Below are positions 59,873-64,000 of a stretch of 64,000 bases of DNA, one piece after another. The notes under the pieces were generated by a model, which saw only the letters and a program-made list of their open reading frames with translations, did not search any database and was not told the origin of the DNA. The position numbers and the translations under genes were made by a program. How positions within the stretch are numbered: the stretch's first letter is position 1; each line of letters begins with the position of its first letter. This DNA comes from Acidimicrobiales bacterium. GTDB lineage: Bacteria > Actinomycetota > Acidimicrobiia > Acidimicrobiales > AC-14. Where the stretch lies: positions 29,703 through 93,702 of the forward strand of contig JAODBK010000079.1 in NCBI GenBank assembly GCA_025463925.1, given 5' to 3'.

Positions 59873-61459
59873 GTGAGCGAGCGCAGCGAGCGAAGCACCG
59901 ACAGCGGCATCGAGATCAAGCCCGTCTACACCGACGCCGACCTCGCCGGCTGGGATCCGGCCGAGCGGCTCGGCCTTCCCGGCAAGCCGCCGTACGCGCG
60001 TGGCATCCGGCCGGACATGTACCGCGGCCGCCTCTGGACGATGCGCCAGTACGCCGGCTTCGGCACCGCCGAGGCGACGAACGAGCGGTTCAAGTTCCTC
60101 CTCGCCGCCGGCCAGACCGGACTGTCGTGCGCCTTCGACCTGCCGACGCAGATGGGCTACGACTCCGATCACCCGCGCGCCGAGGGCGAGGTCGGCAAGG
60201 TCGGCGTGGCCATCGACTCCATCGACGACATGCGCCGGCTGCTCCACGGCATCCCGCTCGACACCGCAACGACGTCGATGACGATCAACGCCACCGCGGC
60301 GATCCTGCTGCTGCTCTACCAACTGGTCGCCGAGGAGCAGGGCGTGGACCCGGCGGCCCTCGGCGGCACCATCCAGAACGACGTGCTGAAGGAGTACATC
60401 GCGCGGGGGACGTACATCTACCCGCCGCGGCCGTCGATGCGGCTCATCACCGACATCTTCGCCTACTGCAAAGAGACGCTCCCGCAGTGGAACACCATCT
60501 CGATCAGCGGCTACCACATCCGCGAGGCGGGCTCGACCGCGGTGCAGGAGATCGCGTTCACCCTCGCCAACGGGGTCGCCTACGTGCAGGCCGCAGTCGA
60601 CGCCGGCCTCGACGTCGACGACTTCGCGCCCCGGCTCAGCTTCTTCTGGAACGCGCACAACAACCTGTTCGAGGAAGCGGCGAAGTACCGGGCGGCGCGG
60701 CGGATGTGGTTCAAGATCATGACCGAACGGTTCGGCGCCAAGGATCCCAAGTCGGCGCTGCTGCGGTTCCACACCCAGACCGGCGGCTCGACGCTCACCG
60801 CGCAGCAGCCGGAGAACAACATCGTGCGGGTCGCGCTCCAGTCGCTGGCCGCGGTGCTCGGTGGCACCCAGAGCTTGCACACCAACGGCTTCGATGAAGC
60901 CCTCGGTCTGCCGACGGAACGGGCCGCCAGGATCGCGCTGCGCACGCAACAGATCATCGGCAACGAGTCGGGCGTCGTCGACACGGTGGACCCGCTGGCC
61001 GGCTCGTACTTCGTCGAGCGGCTGACCGACGAGGTCGAGGCCGGCGCGTGGCAGTACCTCGACAAGATCGACGGCATGGGCGGCGCGGTCGCGGCGATCG
61101 AGGCCGGGTTCCCGCAGGACGAGATCGAGCAGGCCGCCTACGCGTACGCCAAGGCGGTCGACGACGGCGAGAAGGTCATCATCGGCGTCAACCGGCATGT
61201 CGACGACCAGCCTGAGCCGGCCGACGTCTTTCCGACCGACCCCGAACTGCAGCGGTCGCAGGCCGAGCGCGTGCGCGCGCTGAAGGCCGAGCGCGACCAG
61301 CCGGCGGTGGATGCCGCGCTCGACGACGTCCGGGCCGCGGCCAGCGGAACGCAGAACCTGCTGCCGCCGATGAAGGAGGCGCTCGCTCGCCGGGCGACGC
61401 TCGGCGAGGTGAGCGACGTCCTGCGCGACGTCTTCGGCGTCTACCAGCCGACGCGCTGA
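59873..61459 (+). CDS. Acyl-CoA mutase large subunit (methylmalonyl-CoA mutase family)
   Basis: 528 residues: catalytic barrel only, no cobalamin-binding domain, so it needs a separate small subunit that is not in the window. [69 protein letters not shown] and [12 protein letters not shown] cover the substrate pocket. Tyr in RQYAGF and Arg in PSMRL are those of methylmalonyl-CoA mutase rather than isobutyryl- or 2-hydroxyisobutyryl-CoA mutase; specificity is still an inference. The N-terminus SERSERST comes from the GAGCGCAGCGAGCG-type repeat common in GC-rich actinobacteria. Confidence 0.88.
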   Translation: MSERSERSTDSGIEIKPVYTDADLAGWDPAERLGLPGKPPYARGIRPDMYRGRLWTMRQYAGFGTAEATNERFKFLLAAGQTGLSCAFDLPTQMGYDSDHPRAEGEVGKVGVAIDSIDDMRRLLHGIPLDTATTSMTINATAAILLLLYQLVAEEQGVDPAALGGTIQNDVLKEYIARGTYIYPPRPSMRLITDIFAYCKETLPQWNTISISGYHIREAGSTAVQEIAFTLANGVAYVQAAVDAGLDVDDFAPRLSFFWNAHNNLFEEAAKYRAARRMWFKIMTERFGAKDPKSALLRFHTQTGGSTLTAQQPENNIVRVALQSLAAVLGGTQSLHTNGFDEALGLPTERAARIALRTQQIIGNESGVVDTVDPLAGSYFVERLTDEVEAGAWQYLDKIDGMGGAVAAIEAGFPQDEIEQAAYAYAKAVDDGEKVIIGVNRHVDDQPEPADVFPTDPELQRSQAERVRALKAERDQPAVDAALDDVRAAASGTQNLLPPMKEALARRATLGEVSDVLRDVFGVYQPTR

Positions 61460-61461
61460 GC

Positions 61462-61508
61462 TTTTGCCTCCCGGCACCGGCCTGTGAGGCCGGTGCCGGG
61501 AGGGAAAA
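61462..61508. terminator. Hairpin repeat, copy 2, between convergent genes
   Basis: A perfect 16-bp stem (CCTCCCGGCACCGGCC against its complement, loop TGTGA) is extended by TTTT/AAAA beyond one G-G mismatch. The same TGCCTCCC...ACCGGCC...GGCCGGT...GGGAGG-AAAACC text occurs at 45343-45389. Both neighbouring genes end here, so it can serve both strands. Confidence 0.75.
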
Positions 61509-61515
61509 CCGGGGT

Positions 61516-62328
61516 TTACAGGGCTCGGGCGACCGACGCCACGACGCGGTCGCGGAGATCGTCCGGGAGCGCGGTGCCGCCGGCGAAGCCCAGGGTGACG
61601 ATCGACCGGGCCGACTGGACCGCGACCACGTCGACGACGAGGCGGTTGCCTCCCCGGAGCGAGAGGACGACGCGATCGGCCGCTGCCTGCTCGCCGATGG
61701 CCGGCGACGGCAGCGGCGCGACTCCGGCCGGGGTGGCCGAGAGCGCCGCCGCCAGCTGGCGGGCCAGGCACGTCCGGTAGCCGTCGGAGTCCCAGGTGGC
61801 GGCCACGTCGCGCGCCCGTCCCTCGCCGTCGACGACCTGGGCGGCGACGAGCACCTCGGCGGCGGTCGACGAGCGGTAGGCCGCGGTGACCTGCGTCGTG
61901 CCGGTGTCGACCGCGCCGAGCACGCACGACCGCACGACGGCGGGCACCTTCACGGCCGACGCGGCCGCGTCCGCAGGGTGGAACTCCGCCGGCAGGCGCC
62001 CGGCGGCGGCCGCGAGCCTGGTGGCCTTCGACCGGTCGGCCGAGGTCTGGCGCGAGTCGGAGATCGAACGCAGCAGCGGCACCCCACCCACCAGCGCGAG
62101 GACGGCCAGCCCGATGAGGACCGCGGCCCACACCGTGCCCGACCGCGGCGGGCGCACCTTGCCCTCGCGCGTGGCGGCCGCGTGGGCCGCCACCTCCTCG
62201 CTCCTCGCCGACCGGTAGGGCTTCTGGGCGCGGCACTGTCCGCAGAACTCTCGGTCGTTCTCGGTGTCGCAGCGCGCGCAGGTCCACGTGTCCGCGTACT
62301 CGCCGTACAGCCCCGAACCGCTCGCCAC
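61516..62328 (-). CDS. Zinc-ribbon membrane protein of unknown function
   Basis: 270 residues from GTG 62328 (AGGGGAG upstream). A short N-terminal zinc ribbon, WTCARCDTENDREFCGQC (two CxxC pairs, RanBP2-like spacing), is cytoplasmic; one membrane span follows (VWAAVLIGLAVLALVGGVPLL, about 66-86); the remaining 180 residues are an external domain with two cysteines (RSCVLG, YRTCLAR) likely in a disulfide. No family recognised. It is divergent from the quinone dehydrogenase, with an inverted repeat between them. Confidence 0.65.
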   Translation of the reverse strand: MASGSGLYGEYADTWTCARCDTENDREFCGQCRAQKPYRSARSEEVAAHAAATREGKVRPPRSGTVWAAVLIGLAVLALVGGVPLLRSISDSRQTSADRSKATRLAAAAGRLPAEFHPADAAASAVKVPAVVRSCVLGAVDTGTTQVTAAYRSSTAAEVLVAAQVVDGEGRARDVAATWDSDGYRTCLARQLAAALSATPAGVAPLPSPAIGEQAAADRVVLSLRGGNRLVVDVVAVQSARSIVTLGFAGGTALPDDLRDRVVASVARAL

Positions 62329-62340
62329 CCACTCCCCTTT

Positions 62341-62359
62341 CGGTACGAAGACCGTACCG
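62341..62359. promoter_or_regulatory. Inverted repeat CGGTAC-N7-GTACCG
   Basis: A perfect 6-bp inverted repeat, 7-bp spacer, in the 53-bp gap between divergent genes. It covers the expected -35 region of the TACCCT promoter of the quinone dehydrogenase, so it is a candidate operator for both genes. Confidence 0.45.
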
Positions 62360-62368
62360 GCGCGCCAC

Positions 62369-62374
62369 TACCCT
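62369..62374 (+). promoter_or_regulatory. -10 box for the quinone dehydrogenase gene (leaderless)
   Basis: TACCCT ends 7 nt before the ATG at 62382. Confidence 0.45.
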
Positions 62375-62381
62375 GATCGGC

Positions 62382-63743
62382 ATGGCCGTGCGATTCGTGA
62401 TCGTTGGCGGTGGCCCCGCCGGAAACACTGCGGCCAGCTACGCGGCCCGCCTCGGCGCCCAGGTGACCGTGGTCGAGCGCGACGTGGTGGGCGGGGCCGC
62501 GCACCTGTGGGACTGCATCCCCTCGAAGGCGATGATCGCCACCGGCGGCGCGATGTCGTTCAGCCGACGGGCCCATGGCATGGGCTTGGCCGACCTGCAG
62601 CCGGCGCTCGACGTCCAGGCGATGAAGAGCCGCATCGCCGAGATCGAGGGTCGGCTGAACCGCTCGATCTGCGACCTGCTCGACGATCAAGGGATCCGGG
62701 TGCTCCGCGGCACCGGTCGCCTCCTCGGGCCACACGAGGTCGTGGTCGAGACGTCGGACGGCACCGAGACCGTGGGCGCCGACGCCATCCTCCTGTGCAC
62801 GGGCAGCCGGCCCCGCGTCCCGGACTGGTGCGCGCCCGACGGCGACCGCGTCCTCACGACCCGGCAGTCCTATCCGCCGCCGTCGATGCCCGAGCATCTC
62901 GTCGTGATCGGGTCGGGCGTGACCGGCGTCGAGTTCGTGCACATGTTCTCGTCGTTCGGCTCGGACGTGACGCTGATCGTGAGCCGCCAGCAGGTGCTGC
63001 CCAACAAGGACCCCGAGGTCGCGGCCGCCCTCGAAGACGAGTTCCTGAGCCGCGGCGTGAAGCTCTTCAAGGGCGCCCGCGCGGTGTCGGCCGAGCGAGA
63101 AGGCGACGAGGTCGTCGTGCGATGCGACGACGGTCGCATCGCGCGCGGCAGCCACGCGCTCTTGGCGATCGGCTCGGTGCCGAACTCCGACGGGCTCGGG
63201 CTCGAGACGGCCGGGGTCGAGGTCGACGGTGGCGGCTACGTGCCGATCAACCACCACTGCCAGTCGAACATCGCGCACATCTACGCCGCCGGCGACCTGT
63301 CCGGCAAGCTGCCGCTGTCATCGGTGGCCGCCATGCAGGGCCGCAAGATCGCGGAGCACGTCATGGGCCTGCACACGCGCGACCATCGCCACCTCGACTA
63401 CGACAAGGCGGCGCAGGCGATCTTCACCGAGCCCGAGATCGCCGAGGTGGGCATCGCCGAGGCGGAGGCGTTCGCCAGCGGCCGCAAGATCCGCGTCACC
63501 AAGGTGCCGTTCTCGGCCAGCGCGAAGGCACTCATCAACGACGACCCGCGCGGGTTCGCCAAGATCCTCTCGGACCCGGCCACCGGCGTGGTGCTCGGCG
63601 GCGCGATCGTCGGCCGGCACGCGGCCGAGCTCATTTCGGTGATCGCCGTCGCGGTCACCGCGCACCTGAAGGTCACCGACATCGTCGAGAGCCTGATGGT
63701 GCACCCCTCGTTGTCGGAGCTCCTCGCCGACGCCGCCGAGTAG
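62382..63743 (+). CDS. NAD(P)H-quinone dehydrogenase (Rv3303c-like flavoprotein)
   Basis: 453 residues with the pyridine-nucleotide disulfide reductase fold: FAD motif VIVGGGPAGNTAASYAA, NAD(P) motif VIGSGVTGVEFVHMF, AAGDLSGKLPLSSVA and a C-terminal dimer domain. The redox site reads GGAAHLWDCIPSK: the first Cys of C-x4-C is missing, so it cannot act as lipoamide dehydrogenase. The same lesion is known in mycobacterial Rv3303c, a quinone reductase linked to oxidative-stress survival. Probably reduces quinones with NAD(P)H. Confidence 0.85.
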   Translation: MAVRFVIVGGGPAGNTAASYAARLGAQVTVVERDVVGGAAHLWDCIPSKAMIATGGAMSFSRRAHGMGLADLQPALDVQAMKSRIAEIEGRLNRSICDLLDDQGIRVLRGTGRLLGPHEVVVETSDGTETVGADAILLCTGSRPRVPDWCAPDGDRVLTTRQSYPPPSMPEHLVVIGSGVTGVEFVHMFSSFGSDVTLIVSRQQVLPNKDPEVAAALEDEFLSRGVKLFKGARAVSAEREGDEVVVRCDDGRIARGSHALLAIGSVPNSDGLGLETAGVEVDGGGYVPINHHCQSNIAHIYAAGDLSGKLPLSSVAAMQGRKIAEHVMGLHTRDHRHLDYDKAAQAIFTEPEIAEVGIAEAEAFASGRKIRVTKVPFSASAKALINDDPRGFAKILSDPATGVVLGGAIVGRHAAELISVIAVAVTAHLKVTDIVESLMVHPSLSELLADAAE

Positions 63744-63748
63744 CTCCG

Positions 63749-64000
63749 TCAACCGATGACCACGACGACGTCGCCGGCGCCGACGGTTTGTCCGGCTTGC
63801 ACCCGAATCTCGGTGACCTGACCGGCCTTCTCGGCGCTGATGTTGTTCTCCATCTTCATGGCTTCGAGCACGCAGACGGGCTGGCCGACCTCGACCTCCT
63901 GGCCGACCTCGACGAGCACCTTCACGATCGTCCCCTGCATCGGGACGGTGATGTTGCCGGCGCCGGCGGCGCCCTCGCCGGCGCCTTGGGTCGTCGGCCG
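63749..64000 (-). CDS. Biotin carrier domain, C-terminal end of a carboxylase/decarboxylase subunit (partial)
   Basis: 83 codons in the window; the gene continues past the right edge. [53 protein letters not shown] text is a biotinyl domain with biotin-Lys in EAMKMEN. The preceding residues are Gly/Ala/Thr-rich, a linker of the kind joining biotin carrier domains to a carboxylase. It may be the end of an acetyl/propionyl-CoA carboxylase alpha chain or a stand-alone carrier. An ATG at 63940 lies inside the domain and is unlikely as start. Convergent with the quinone dehydrogenase, 5 bp apart. Confidence 0.8.
   Translation of the reverse strand, partial: RPTTQGAGEGAAGAGNITVPMQGTIVKVLVEVGQEVEVGQPVCVLEAMKMENNISAEKAGQVTEIRVQAGQTVGAGDVVVVIG

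Noticed and set aside
59705..62428. 907-codon minus-strand frame opposite the mutase
   Set aside because: Shadow of the mutase and ThiF genes. Its only believable part is in a different frame (the 270-residue zinc-ribbon protein).

Overview
The window is very GC-rich DNA, with G or C at most third codon positions, frequent GTG starts and some TTG starts. Gene content points to a high-GC Gram-positive of the Actinomycetota, most like the Acidimicrobiia. The pointers are a homodimeric-type aceE, an actinobacterial E2/lipoate cluster, an Rv3303c-like quinone reductase, a large secreted protein ending in cell-wall-binding type 2 repeats, and leaderless promoters nearly everywhere. The placement is inferred from gene families; no rRNA gene is present to confirm it.

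Layout. 0-5.4 kb: start of sufC, a glycogen-debranching-type glycosidase, a secreted Asp-box protein, an MBL-fold hydrolase and an acyl-CoA dehydrogenase. 5.6-11.4 kb: one 1926-residue surface protein. 11.4-13.2 kb: small conserved genes around an unusual leader that can pair with the 3' end of 16S rRNA, then an alpha/beta hydrolase. 13.2-19.3 kb: thiE-thiS, an ABC-2 exporter, a HhH-GPD protein, an acyltransferase-3 gene bracketed by a 41-bp direct repeat, and a GT-C-like membrane protein. 19.3-27.9 kb: an accessory-looking stretch of secreted or small membrane proteins, disrupted reading frames, an orphan cytochrome b fragment and small regulators. 27.9-32.7 kb: aceE, an RNase HI-SLOG fusion, aat and two tiny genes. 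32.7-37.7 kb: a GlxA-type regulator, HAD hydrolase, cupredoxin lipoprotein, DUF2330 protein, SDR and aldo-keto reductase. 37.7-40.5 kb: thiG-thiH-VTT-like membrane protein behind a TPP riboswitch. 41-45.3 kb: lpdA, an E2 acyltransferase and a fused LipB-LipA. 45.4-49 kb: SDR, M24 peptidase, SDR and a membrane protein. 49.1-61.5 kb: metH, an ABC-F ATPase, pduO, pepA, a sirtuin, a kinase-like protein, a rhodanese-ThiF protein and a methylmalonyl-CoA-mutase-type large subunit. 61.5-64 kb: a zinc-ribbon membrane protein, an NAD(P)H-quinone dehydrogenase and the end of a biotin-carrier gene.

How the genes fit together. E1 (aceE), E3 (lpdA), E2 and the lipoylation enzyme (LipB-LipA) supply most of an actinobacterial pyruvate dehydrogenase system. 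Thiamine synthesis is split: thiS-thiE at 14 kb is apparently leaderless and has no riboswitch, thiG-thiH at 39 kb is under a TPP riboswitch, and a candidate ThiS-activating E1-like enzyme lies at 58.7 kb. Three cobalamin-linked proteins (MetH, the PduO adenosyltransferase and the mutase) lie between 49 and 61.5 kb.

The most unusual signals are the 16S-complementary leader with a CTG-started 14-codon frame, the RNase HI-SLOG fusion, the single-chain LipB-LipA, the repeat-flanked acyltransferase, and the orphan cytochrome b helices. No CRISPR array, tRNA, rRNA, insertion sequence or prophage was recognised.
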